NCBI GenBank assembly: GCA_964478335.1 | Contig: CAYZIC010000046.1 | Span: 1-17,095 of the forward strand | Direction: 5' to 3' | Length of the DNA: 17,095 bases | Source of the DNA: CAYZIC01 sp964478335 | GTDB lineage: Bacteria > Verrucomicrobiota > Kiritimatiellia > RFP12 > DVOR01 | Shown: positions 1-7,270 of the stretch, piece after piece | How the letters are laid out: the number at the start of each line of letters is the position of its first letter | Numbering within the stretch: position 1 is the stretch's first letter | Position numbers and translations under genes: made by a program | Notes under the pieces: model-generated | Database searches by the model: none | What the model saw: the letters and a program-made list of their open reading frames with translations, nothing else | Told to the model about the DNA's origin: nothing

Positions 1-1230
1 GATATTCGCTCTTTGCGTGAATTATTGACGTATGGTCTAAAGGGTGTGGCGGCCTATGCTGACCATGCTGCGGTCTTGGGCAAAGAGGATGATGCGATCT
101 ACGCATTTGCCTTTAAAGCGCTTGCAGCCCTCACTCAAGATAAGCCAGCAGAAGAACTTGTCGAGCTCGTGCTTGAGTGTGGCGCGATTGCAGTCACGAC
201 GATGGCGCTGCTCGATGCAGCAAATACTCAAGCTTACGGTAATCCGGAGATTACGCAAGTCAAAACGGGTGTGGGGAGGCGTCCAGGCATCTTAATCTCG
301 GGTCATGACCTACTCGATTTGCGGGAGCTGCTCGAACAATCTCAGGATGCCGGTGTAGACATCTACACGCATAGCGAAATGCTCCCAGCCCACTACTATC
401 CCGAGCTAAAAAAATACCCCCATCTCTACGGTAACTACGGCAATGCTTGGCACAAGCAAAATACAGAATTCGCCTCATTTAATGGGCCAATCTTGATGAC
501 GACCAATTGCATCACCCCCGTGCAGCCAGCCTACAAGGATCGCATTTTTACCACGGGCATGGCAGGCTATCCAGGTGTAGAGCATATTGCAGACCGCCAA
601 GCTGGTGCGCAAAAAGATTTCTCTGCGATCATCGCTTTGGCTAAAACGTGTCCACCACCAACGGCTCTCGAGAATGGAGTCATCACGGGTGGTTTTGCCC
701 ACCACCAGGTGTTGGCCCTCGCAGATAAGGTAGTCGATGCGGTCAAACAGGGGCTCATTAAGCGCTTTGTGGTGATGGCTGGCTGTGATGGCCGACAAAT
801 CTCTCGCACGTACTTCACGGAAACGGCCCAAGCGCTCCCAGATGATACGATCATCCTTACTGCAGGCTGTGCGAAGTACCGCTACAATAAGCTTGATTTG
901 GGGGATATCGGCGGGATCCCGCGTGTTTTGGATGCTGGTCAATGTAATGATTGCTACAGCTTGGCGGTCATTGCGCTCAAGCTTAAGGAGGTATTTGGAC
1001 TGGATGATGTCAATCAGTTACCGATCTCTTTTGACATCGCATGGTATGAACAGAAAGCCGTGGCGGTATTGCTTGCGTTGCTCTCTTTAGGCTTTAAGCA
1101 TATTCGTCTTGGGCCTACGTTGCCAGCATTTCTCTCTCCTGCGATCACTCAGGTGCTAGTAAATACGTTTGACATTAAGCCGATTGGGACTCCTGCTGAG
1201 GATGTCAAGCGAATGATGGCTGGTGCCTAG
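1..1230 (+). CDS. hcp: Hybrid-cluster protein / hydroxylamine reductase, 5'-truncated
   Basis: The protein is the C-terminal three quarters of Hcp, a cytoplasmic iron-sulfur enzyme linked to nitrosative stress (NO and hydroxylamine reduction). The reading frame is open to base 1, so the start codon and the N-terminal four-cysteine cluster lie outside the window; the family is about 550 residues. Counting from the TTG at base 13 as residue 1, all expected hybrid-cluster ligands are present: His98 (GHD), Glu122 (HSEM), Cys166 (TTNC), Cys258 (MAGCDGR), Cys286 (TAGCAKYR), Cys311 (GQCNDC) and Glu346 (WYEQKA). Ligand assignment rests on the known family pattern. The TAG stop is followed about 80 bp later by a strong hairpin terminator, so hcp is probably the last gene of its transcript. 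No degradation is seen in the visible part. Confidence 0.96.
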   Translation, partial: DIRSLRELLTYGLKGVAAYADHAAVLGKEDDAIYAFAFKALAALTQDKPAEELVELVLECGAIAVTTMALLDAANTQAYGNPEITQVKTGVGRRPGILISGHDLLDLRELLEQSQDAGVDIYTHSEMLPAHYYPELKKYPHLYGNYGNAWHKQNTEFASFNGPILMTTNCITPVQPAYKDRIFTTGMAGYPGVEHIADRQAGAQKDFSAIIALAKTCPPPTALENGVITGGFAHHQVLALADKVVDAVKQGLIKRFVVMAGCDGRQISRTYFTETAQALPDDTIILTAGCAKYRYNKLDLGDIGGIPRVLDAGQCNDCYSLAVIALKLKEVFGLDDVNQLPISFDIAWYEQKAVAVLLALLSLGFKHIRLGPTLPAFLSPAITQVLVNTFDIKPIGTPAEDVKRMMAGA

Positions 1231-1255
1231 AGCAGAGCTTGGGCGCAGAGACTAA

Positions 1256-1275
1256 GCCGCTAAAACGTTCTGCGG
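1256..1275. repeat. 20-bp dispersed repeat, copy 1
   Basis: GCCGCTAAAACGTTCTGCGG matches the copy at 6917-6936 at 18 of 20 positions. The ends CCGC and GCGG can pair to form a short hairpin. It starts 26 bp after the hcp stop codon. Confidence 0.55.
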
Positions 1276-1309
1276 CCTCGATTTAGCATACAGCGCCCCA
1301 GTGCACCCC

Positions 1310-1500
1310 AAAAAAATTCCCAGCTTGGCACTTATTCCAAGCTGGGAATTTTCTACAGCGGTGAAGCATCAGCGAGCCCCCACAACGGGTCTCTAGCTTG
1401 ATACTAGAGGTGGGGCACCTGCCTCTTATTGATTAATGCCTGTTGCGAGCGAGCGCAGTGAGCCAGATTTGCGTTACAGGCGTGAACGTGGGGCTCTTTC
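1310..1500 (-). ncRNA. Candidate structured small RNA with its own terminator
   Basis: Read on the minus strand, an outer stem pairs 1496-1488 (GAGCCCCAC) with 1383-1374 (GTGGGGGCTC, one bulged G). Inside are a stem closing 1481-1476 with 1443-1438 (GCCTGT/ACAGGC), a small AGGTG/CACCT hairpin (1408-1420) and a CTCTAG/CTAGAG hairpin (1391-1409). About 20 nt beyond the outer stem comes the terminator with its T-run. The implied transcript is roughly 190 nt. Size, long closing stem and terminator would suit 6S RNA, but I cannot match 6S consensus bases and saw no convincing promoter near 1510, so the class is open. The structure could also belong to a plus-strand leader, though leuS has a promoter downstream of it. 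Confidence 0.45.
1313..1352. terminator. Rho-independent terminator, strongest on the minus strand
   Basis: Arms 1313-1328 and 1337-1352 are a perfect 16-bp inverted repeat around an 8-nt loop (CACTTATT). Read on the minus strand the hairpin runs into seven consecutive T (A-run 1310-1316). Read on the plus strand it ends in only four T. It can therefore terminate hcp on the plus strand, but its better orientation serves a minus-strand transcript starting to its right, where no minus-strand protein gene exists. Confidence 0.88.
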
Positions 1501-1544
1501 TTGCCTTTATCCCTCTTTTTATGGTCTATCTGGCTATTTTGGAC

Positions 1545-1573
1545 TTGCAAAATAGGCTCAAAAAAGCCATAAT
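1545..1573 (+). promoter_or_regulatory. Sigma-70-type promoter of the leuS unit
   Basis: TTGCAA (1545-1550), a 17-bp spacer and CATAAT (1568-1573) match the consensus at 4/6 and 5/6 positions. Transcription would start near 1580, giving a leader of about 75 nt before the leuS ATG. The whole downstream unit to recO could be read from here. Confidence 0.65.
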
Positions 1574-1592
1574 AAAAGGGATTTATTTTTAG

Positions 1593-1618
1593 TTGCTTGA
1601 GGTTGTCTCAAGGAGCAA
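1593..1618 (+). promoter_or_regulatory. Leader hairpin upstream of leuS
   Basis: CTTGAG (1596-1601) and CTCAAG (1607-1612) form a perfect 6-bp stem with a 5-nt loop; outside it TTG (1593-1595) can pair with CAA (1616-1618). No T-run follows, so it is not a terminator. It sits within the predicted leader, about 28 nt before the ribosome binding site. A regulatory role is only inferred from position. Confidence 0.4.
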
Positions 1619-1654
1619 TCGTATTACCCCAAAAGAAATAAGGCTGAGGCGCAT

Positions 1655-4168
1655 ATGGACGAGAAGTATCCTTTTAATGAAATCGAAACGAAGTGGCAAA
1701 AGTACTGGGATGACCAAGGCACTTTTACTTGCGATGCCACTCGCACAGACAAACCTAAGTTTTACTGTTTGACGATGTTTCCCTATCCCTCGGGCAAAAT
1801 GCATGTGGGCCATGGACGCAACTACATTATGGGCGATGTGATTACGCGCTACAAAATGATGACTGGCTACAATGTCCTCTCGCCGATGGGATGGGATGCT
1901 TTTGGCTTGCCTGCTGAAAATGCCGCGAAGAAATTTAACGTGCACCCTAAGGATTGGACGCTGAAAAACATCGAGCAGATGAAATCGCAAATTCGTCTCT
2001 GGGGCATAGGCTACGACTGGGAGCGTGAGGTGACGACCTGTTTACCGGACTACTACCGGTGGACGCAATGGGTCTTTTTGCAAGCATACAAGCTTGGCGT
2101 GGCCTACCAAAAGGAATCGCCAGTAAACTGGTGCCCGCTGTGCACTAACTTGGCTAATGAAGAGGTCACTGCTGATGGTCACTGTGACCGTTGTGGTGCT
2201 GTCGTGGAAAAGCGCAACCTCAATCAATGGTTCTTTAAGATCACGGACTATGCGGACCGCCTCCTCAAGGATCTCGACTTGCTCGAAGAATGGCCTGACA
2301 AGGTGCGCCAAATGCAGGCCAACTGGATTGGTAAGTCTGAGGGTGCGCGCGTTTCCTTTACCATTACTGAAACGGGCGACGAATGCCCCGTATTTACCAC
2401 GCGTCCCGACACGATCTATGGTGTGACCTTTATGGCGATCGCTCCAGATCATCCTTTGCTTGATAAGCTTTTGCCCGGCTCGGCTAACGAGGCTGAGGTA
2501 AAGGCGTTTTGCAAGCGCTTAAGTAGCGTGCCGGCTGCGGAGCGTCTGGCTGATGCATCAAACAAAGAAGGTATCTTTACTGGATTTCACGTCAAGAATC
2601 CCTACAATGGCGATGACCAGATCCAACTCTGGGTCACGAACTATGTACTCAAGGACTATGGTACGGGGGTCGTGATGGCCGTGCCGACGCATGATGAGCG
2701 CGACTGGGCCTTTGCCAAAGCTTATGAACTCCCGCTCAAGGTGGTGATTCAAAATGCAGCTGGCGATCTCGACCCAGCAACGATGACTGAGGCCTATGTC
2801 AATCCCGGCAAGCTCGTCAACTCCGACTCTTTTAATGGGCAATCCAACGAAGAGGCCAAGTCTGCGATTGCGCAATTTGGTGAAGACAAGGGCTTTGCTA
2901 AGATGACGACCAATTTCCGCATTCGAGACTGGAATGTCGCTCGTCAACGCTATTGGGGTGCGCCGATTCCGATCATCCACTGCCCTCATTGCGGTGCGGT
3001 GCCCGTGCCCGAAGACCAACTGCCCGTCCAATTACCAGATGATGTCGACTACACGAGCGAACAAGGCAACCCGCTCGCCCACCACGAAGGCTTTATCAAT
3101 TGCACCTGCCCGAAGTGTGGTGCCGCAGCCAAGCGAGAAACCGACACCCTCGCTCAATGGCTCTGCTCTTGCTGGTACTTCTTACGCTATATCGATCCTA
3201 AAAATACGGAAAAGGCCTTTGATAAAGCTCTCGTAGACAAGTGGATGCCCGTCGACCAGTATATTGGTGGTGTCGAGCATGCGGTATTGCACCTCCTCTA
3301 CTCACGCTTTGTCGTTAAAATCTTGAATGATGCAGGTGCCTGTGACTGTGTAGAGCCTTTTAAGGCACTCTTCACCCAAGGTATGATCTGCAAACGCTCT
3401 GAAAAAGATGGCAAGCTCTACAAGATGTCTAAGTCTGTGGGTAATGTCGTCTCTCCTGATGAGCTCATTCAAAACTATGGTGCAGACACCGTACGTCTCT
3501 ACACTCTCTTTATTGGGCCTCCTGAGCTCGATGCCGAATGGCAAGACAATGGTATCCAGGGGCCTTTCCGCTTCTTGAGCCGTATTTGGCGCAAGACAGC
3601 CGAGGCTAAGGCATTCATTCCCGCAACCGACACCCCTGTCGACATGGACAAGCTCACCCCGATCGAACGCGACCTCTACCGCAAGCTTCATCAGACACTC
3701 GCCAGTGTGACCGACTCAATTGAGCATGGTTTCCGCTTTAATACTGCAATCGCACAGATGATGGAATTGATGAACATCGTCGAAAAGGCCAAGATCACCG
3801 CCGCAAGTAGTGATGCGGCAAAGGCTACGCTACGTGAAGTATTCACCACGTTGACCCGTATGCTCACCCCAATCACCCCGCACATTGCCGAAGAGCTCTG
3901 GGCGCAGCTTGGCGGCACAACCGAGAGCGTCATGGATGCAGGTTGGCCCACGGTCAATGAGGCTGCACTCGTCGCAGACACTGCGCAAATCATCGTTCAA
4001 ATCAATGGTAAAATGCGTGGCAAGATTGAAATGGCCGCTTCGCTCACCCGCGAAGAGATGCAGGCTGTTGCGATCAAGGACGATGTGGTTCTCAAAAACA
4101 CCGCAGGTCAAACCATCGTCAAGGTGATTGCCGTACCAGGTAAATTAGTCAACATCGTGGCAAAGTAA
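1655..4168 (+). CDS. leuS: Leucyl-tRNA synthetase
   Basis: Cytoplasmic class I aminoacyl-tRNA synthetase that charges tRNA-Leu with leucine using ATP. The 837-residue length is normal for bacterial LeuRS. The HIGH-type motif HVGH is at residues 50-53 and KMSKS at 590-594. The CP1 editing domain carries the TTRPDT hydrolytic motif at 248-253. Two zinc-type knots are intact: Cys160/163/177/180 and Cys443/446/485/488. The anticodon-binding helical region follows KMSKS, and the small C-terminal domain begins around IIVQINGKMRGK. The ATG is preceded by GAGG five bases upstream. The next gene starts 4 nt after the stop, so leuS appears to lead a four-gene unit. No missing residues or frameshift were seen. 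Confidence 0.98.
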   Translation: MDEKYPFNEIETKWQKYWDDQGTFTCDATRTDKPKFYCLTMFPYPSGKMHVGHGRNYIMGDVITRYKMMTGYNVLSPMGWDAFGLPAENAAKKFNVHPKDWTLKNIEQMKSQIRLWGIGYDWEREVTTCLPDYYRWTQWVFLQAYKLGVAYQKESPVNWCPLCTNLANEEVTADGHCDRCGAVVEKRNLNQWFFKITDYADRLLKDLDLLEEWPDKVRQMQANWIGKSEGARVSFTITETGDECPVFTTRPDTIYGVTFMAIAPDHPLLDKLLPGSANEAEVKAFCKRLSSVPAAERLADASNKEGIFTGFHVKNPYNGDDQIQLWVTNYVLKDYGTGVVMAVPTHDERDWAFAKAYELPLKVVIQNAAGDLDPATMTEAYVNPGKLVNSDSFNGQSNEEAKSAIAQFGEDKGFAKMTTNFRIRDWNVARQRYWGAPIPIIHCPHCGAVPVPEDQLPVQLPDDVDYTSEQGNPLAHHEGFINCTCPKCGAAAKRETDTLAQWLCSCWYFLRYIDPKNTEKAFDKALVDKWMPVDQYIGGVEHAVLHLLYSRFVVKILNDAGACDCVEPFKALFTQGMICKRSEKDGKLYKMSKSVGNVVSPDELIQNYGADTVRLYTLFIGPPELDAEWQDNGIQGPFRFLSRIWRKTAEAKAFIPATDTPVDMDKLTPIERDLYRKLHQTLASVTDSIEHGFRFNTAIAQMMELMNIVEKAKITAASSDAAKATLREVFTTLTRMLTPITPHIAEELWAQLGGTTESVMDAGWPTVNEAALVADTAQIIVQINGKMRGKIEMAASLTREEMQAVAIKDDVVLKNTAGQTIVKVIAVPGKLVNIVAK

Positions 4169-4172
4169 TTCT

Positions 4173-5192
4173 ATGAGCCAACAGACCCCACAATCCACAC
4201 TTGAAACAGTGCGCAAGCCCATTCGCGGGATCTCGCTCTTTTCGGGTGGTCTGGACAGCCAGCTTGCTGTCTGTATTTTGAGAGATCAAGGTATTGAAAT
4301 GGAGGCACTCGTCTTTGATAGCCCTTTTTTCAATATCGCCGCAGCGATCACCGCATCTAAAGCTCTCAAGATCAAGCTCAACATCGTCGACTTTACCGAC
4401 GATGTCCTTGGTCTGCTCAACTATGCTCGCCACGGCTTTGGTGGCGCAATGAATCCCTGCATCGACTGTCATGCGCTCATGATTAAGCGGGCGGGGGAAT
4501 TCATGCGCGAACATGGCTTTGACTTTGTCTCGACTGGAGAAGTCCTCAACCAGCGCCCGATGTCGCAAAATAAACGCGCCCTTGGGGAGGTTGAAAAAGA
4601 CTCCGGATTGGCGGGGTATCTCGTGCGTCCGCTCTCAGCACTGCTACTCGAGCCCACCCTCCTCGAACAAGACGGTCGCATTGATCGCAGTCAGCTCTGT
4701 GATCTACAAGGCCGTAATCGCAAGCCCCAATTTGAATTGGCCTCACGCTTTGGCATCGAGCAATATCCGACGCCAGCAGGTGGATGCCTACTGACAGAAA
4801 AGGGCTTTTGTGCGAAGCTTCGCGACCTCATGGATCACCATCAATGCACCTGTGGCGCAGATGCGACTATGCTCAAGCTCGGTAGGCACTTTAGATTACA
4901 CAACCAGACGAAATGTGTCGTCGGGCGTAATCGCACCGACAATCAGCAGCTCAAAGCATTGCGCAAGGCTGGCGATGTCACGGTCTACACGGTCGATGTG
5001 CCGGGGCCCACGGCTCACCTGATTGCCCCTGTCGCCCAAAACGACATCTTACTCGCTGCAGGTATTGTCGCTGGCTATGGGGACAAGGGGACTAAAACAG
5101 AGGTGATCGTCAAGGTCATCACAGACCAAGGCCCCTCAGAAATCACTGTCACGCCACTCGATCGCGAAACCTACGTTAAGTGGATGCTCTAA
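4173..5192 (+). CDS. MnmA/TrmU-like PP-loop ATP pyrophosphatase (putative tRNA thiolation protein)
   Basis: The N-terminal PP-loop signature SGGLDS (residues 24-29) marks the adenylation fold used by tRNA thiouridylases and related enzymes. Two cysteines lie where MnmA has its catalytic pair: Cys96 in NPCIDC (with Cys99 as a CxxC) and Cys205 in TPAGGC. A further CTC motif is at 225-227. The C-terminal third (about 240-339) lacks the standard MnmA beta-barrel sequence as far as I can judge. At 339 residues it is close to but not a canonical MnmA, so I give no symbol. Sulfur insertion into tRNA is inferred from the fold and cysteines; the exact nucleoside is unknown. The ATG lies 4 nt after leuS with no clear Shine-Dalgarno sequence, pointing to translational coupling. 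Placement behind a tRNA synthetase fits a role in tRNA maturation. Confidence 0.82.
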   Translation: MSQQTPQSTLETVRKPIRGISLFSGGLDSQLAVCILRDQGIEMEALVFDSPFFNIAAAITASKALKIKLNIVDFTDDVLGLLNYARHGFGGAMNPCIDCHALMIKRAGEFMREHGFDFVSTGEVLNQRPMSQNKRALGEVEKDSGLAGYLVRPLSALLLEPTLLEQDGRIDRSQLCDLQGRNRKPQFELASRFGIEQYPTPAGGCLLTEKGFCAKLRDLMDHHQCTCGADATMLKLGRHFRLHNQTKCVVGRNRTDNQQLKALRKAGDVTVYTVDVPGPTAHLIAPVAQNDILLAAGIVAGYGDKGTKTEVIVKVITDQGPSEITVTPLDRETYVKWML

Positions 5193-5236
5193 CAGCCTCC
5201 GTTACTCTTCCCCCCTTATTAGGTGTGCACTTGCTT

Positions 5237-6142
5237 ATGAAAAAACGCCTCGTCATCTATCTTGACTTTCGTGTTGCTGCTTTTACCGCTACCGCAAAAC
5301 AGGTTGCGTGGTTGCAAGCGCAATGTCCAGAGCTTGAGGTCATTCATTGCTTGACACAAGAGGACTTTGTGCGCAATCTCTCCAAGGCCGACTTTATCTA
5401 CTGCTACCAGTTTGCGCAGTTTTGGTTTCCGCTGACCTATCGTGCGAAATGGCTTGCGACCCCCGCGGCAGGCAAGGAATTGCTTGGCTGTACCCCACCC
5501 TCTCGGATGCGTGTGACCTATGGGAGGTTTCATGGGGAGATCATGGCCGAGAGCACCCTTGCGATGATCTTGGCAGTGAACCGCGGCTTACTCCCTGGCA
5601 TGGCGCTGACGAGTGAGCAAAGTCCTTGGCCTGAGGCATATCCACACTTTAAGACACTCCAGGGTAGCCATGCGGTTATTGTTGGGTTTGGGGGGATCGG
5701 TCAAGCGATTGCTCGCTTGCTCACGCCATTTGGCGTGCGCATTACGCCGATACGCTCGACGACGATCGATCAATTGGACGAGGCGCTCACCACGGCAGAC
5801 CATGTTATTTTGGCCTTGCCAAAGAGTCCCACCACCGACAATCTCATGGATGCCGCGCGTCTAGCCAAGATGCCCAAGAGCACCTCTCTCTACAATGTAG
5901 GTCGTGGGAATGCGATTGACGAGGTTGCCCTCGCCCAAGCCCTCGAATCAGGCACGCTCCATGCAGCGTGCCTAGATGTGCTCAAGCAGGAGCCCTACCC
6001 TGTCGATGGTCGTCTTCGCCAGGCTCCTCACTGCTACCTCTATCCGCACTGCTCGGCAATTGCGCCTCACTATCTCAACCTAGCCTTTGCAGAATGGGTC
6101 GCTGACTACCATGCCTCGCCCGACTATACTCCTGAAAAGTGA
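5237..6142 (+). CDS. D-isomer-specific 2-hydroxyacid dehydrogenase family protein
   Basis: NAD(P)-dependent oxidoreductase interconverting 2-hydroxyacids and 2-ketoacids. I chose the ATG at 5237 because MKKRLVIYLDF looks like the first strand of the fold; the earlier ATG at 5180 would add 19 residues of unlikely sequence and overlap the previous gene by 13 nt. In the 301-residue form the nucleotide-binding loop VGFGGIGQ is at 149-156, and the family catalytic residues are Arg223 (NVGRG), Glu252 (KQEP) and His271 (YPHCSA). The position after the second strand reads PIRS (Arg173) instead of an acidic residue, hinting at NADP preference. The N-terminal catalytic domain is divergent and gives no substrate clue. 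The 3' end overlaps recO by 32 nt. Confidence 0.88.
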   Translation: MKKRLVIYLDFRVAAFTATAKQVAWLQAQCPELEVIHCLTQEDFVRNLSKADFIYCYQFAQFWFPLTYRAKWLATPAAGKELLGCTPPSRMRVTYGRFHGEIMAESTLAMILAVNRGLLPGMALTSEQSPWPEAYPHFKTLQGSHAVIVGFGGIGQAIARLLTPFGVRITPIRSTTIDQLDEALTTADHVILALPKSPTTDNLMDAARLAKMPKSTSLYNVGRGNAIDEVALAQALESGTLHAACLDVLKQEPYPVDGRLRQAPHCYLYPHCSAIAPHYLNLAFAEWVADYHASPDYTPEK

Positions 6143-6908
6143 GGCAATCTCTCTCTGCGTGAGACCCTTTTCTCAAACTTCGCAAATGGTCACGTGGCTG
6201 ACGCCTGACTACGGGCTCATTACCACGCCTATCAAAGGAGCCTGTCGTGCCAAAAGTCTTCACCTTGGTCACTTTGATATCTTTTACACGAGTGAGCTAG
6301 TGTGGTATGCGACCGACAATAATGGCGTACACCAAATTAGAGAATGCACAGCACTCAATCGGCGAGACCCGTTGCGCACAGCTTGGCGCGAGTCCATTGC
6401 TGGAAGCTATTTGCTCGACTTAGTCCTGCGCACGGCTCAGCCTCATCAGCCCTCTCAGCCCCTCTATCACAGACTAGATCAGGCGCTCAATGCTCTGGCG
6501 TACAATGCTAGCACTCATGCAGTTGATCCGCTCACGATCATTCTCTGGTTTGAGATACATGCACTACAATCGCTCGGGATCTTACCCAATTTTAAAGCGT
6601 GCAGCTCGTGTGGACCTCTTGCTAGAAGTCTCTTTTCTATTGATCAAGGGCGTCTTATTTGCGTTCATCGGCCAGCTCGCAGCTCATCAACAGCCTCCTG
6701 TCTGCTCCACTATCACACGATTGATCTCTTTCACAAGCTCTTGCGACTCCCTTTGCCAGAGGCGATTGACTGGATCACGGCTCAGCAAAGCGAGGGTGAC
6801 ATTTTACCTGGGCTCTTTGGACTGAGGCGTTTTCTCGGGATTTTCCTCAACTATCACCTTGACCTATTACCAGGTGCACGCGCAACAGCAATGGATTTAC
6901 TCATCTAA
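6111..6908 (+). CDS. recO: DNA repair protein RecO
   Basis: RecO anneals single strands and works with RecR to load RecA in the RecFOR pathway. The N-terminal region has the family pattern of an OB-fold start: SEAISLCVRPFSQTSQMVTWLTPDYG (quoted in parts: SEAISL, TSQMVTWL, TPDYG) followed by an IKGA segment near residue 42. The ATG at 6111 gives 265 residues beginning MPRPTILLKSEA; an upstream TTG at 6087 is also possible. The zinc-finger region is reduced: Cys164 and Cys167 (CSSC) and Cys184 are present, but the usual fourth cysteine is absent, with His186 nearby. Some RecO proteins lack the zinc site, so this is a variation and not evidence of decay. It is the last gene of the leuS unit. Confidence 0.87.
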   Translation: MPRPTILLKSEAISLCVRPFSQTSQMVTWLTPDYGLITTPIKGACRAKSLHLGHFDIFYTSELVWYATDNNGVHQIRECTALNRRDPLRTAWRESIAGSYLLDLVLRTAQPHQPSQPLYHRLDQALNALAYNASTHAVDPLTIILWFEIHALQSLGILPNFKACSSCGPLARSLFSIDQGRLICVHRPARSSSTASCLLHYHTIDLFHKLLRLPLPEAIDWITAQQSEGDILPGLFGLRRFLGIFLNYHLDLLPGARATAMDLLI

Positions 6909-6916
6909 GTGGTTGC

Positions 6917-6936
6917 GCCGCTAGAACGTCCTGCGG
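6917..6936. repeat. 20-bp dispersed repeat, copy 2
   Basis: GCCGCTAGAACGTCCTGCGG, 18/20 identical to 1256-1275. It starts 9 bp after the recO stop codon, again just behind a gene end. CCGC and GCGG at its ends can pair, with AG/CT extending the stem past one bulged T. Confidence 0.55.
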
Positions 6937-6952
6937 ATTACATGGCTGTGCC

Positions 6953-7170
6953 GTGTGCGAGAAGGTCTCTTACCGACGTGCTGGGACAGGCGAATCCTGT
7001 GCAAAACGCCCTACGCCCATGTGAGCGAGGGTGATAGGCTAAGCGGAGTCCATCTCTCAATTGGCGGAGTATGAGGTAATGCCTCACCACTAGCACTTGA
7101 GCTCGAAATCTAGTCTTTGAAAGCGAAACGAGCAACGACTACAGTGGCGAGATTGAGGCTTAGATATGCG
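6953..7170 (+). mobile_element. Possible 5' remnant of a group II intron (domain I-like)
   Basis: The segment opens with GTGTGCGAGAAGG, which fits the GUGYG 5' end of group II introns. At about 7019-7050 it reads GTGAGCGAGGGTGATAG followed by GCTAAGCGGAG, which resembles the domain I wording I recall from bacterial group II introns; GAAAGCGAAACGAGC at about 7119-7133 also has that flavour. Multiple small hairpins fit a folded RNA. No reverse transcriptase frame, domain V or domain VI follows before the convergent dehydrogenase gene, so if real it is a truncated copy. The right boundary is arbitrary. The assignment rests on remembered consensus, not alignment. Confidence 0.35.
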
Positions 7171-7245
7171 GCCAAGCAATCAACTAGCGAGCAGAGTGAG
7201 CTCTGCTGGAGCGATACCTGTTATACTCGTGGTGCAGAGGATCCC

Positions 7246-7270
7246 GGGGAGGGGGCGGGGAGATTGGGGG
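7246..7270 (+). other. G-quadruplex-forming motif
   Basis: Four G-runs of 4, 5, 4 and 5 bases separated by loops A, C and AGATT fit the canonical G-quadruplex pattern on the plus strand. The last run also forms a 7-bp stem with 7291-7297 (TTGGGGG/CCCCCAA), so the two structures would compete. It lies between two convergent gene ends. Confidence 0.75.

Larger units (their letters stand above)
1231..1654. other. Gene-free interval hcp-leuS
   Basis: About 420 bp without a credible protein gene. In order it holds a 20-bp repeat copy (1256-1275), a 16-bp-stem terminator (1313-1352), a block of nested inverted repeats (1374-1496) proposed below as a minus-strand RNA, a leuS promoter (1545-1573), a leader hairpin (1593-1618) and the leuS ribosome binding site GAGG at 1646-1649. 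Confidence 0.8.

Noticed and set aside
475..942. Minus-strand frame of 155 codons inside hcp
   Set aside because: It is antisense to well-conserved hcp codons and its translation has no recognisable features; it is a shadow frame.
1374..1500. T-box or amino-acid riboswitch controlling leuS on the plus strand
   Set aside because: No T-box sequence is present, and the best promoter for leuS (1545-1573) lies downstream of this block, so it would not be in the leuS message.
5180..5236. N-terminal extension of the hydroxyacid dehydrogenase from the ATG at 5180
   Set aside because: The extra 19 residues do not resemble the family and the frame starts inside the previous gene; MKKRLVIYLDF at 5237 looks like the true start.
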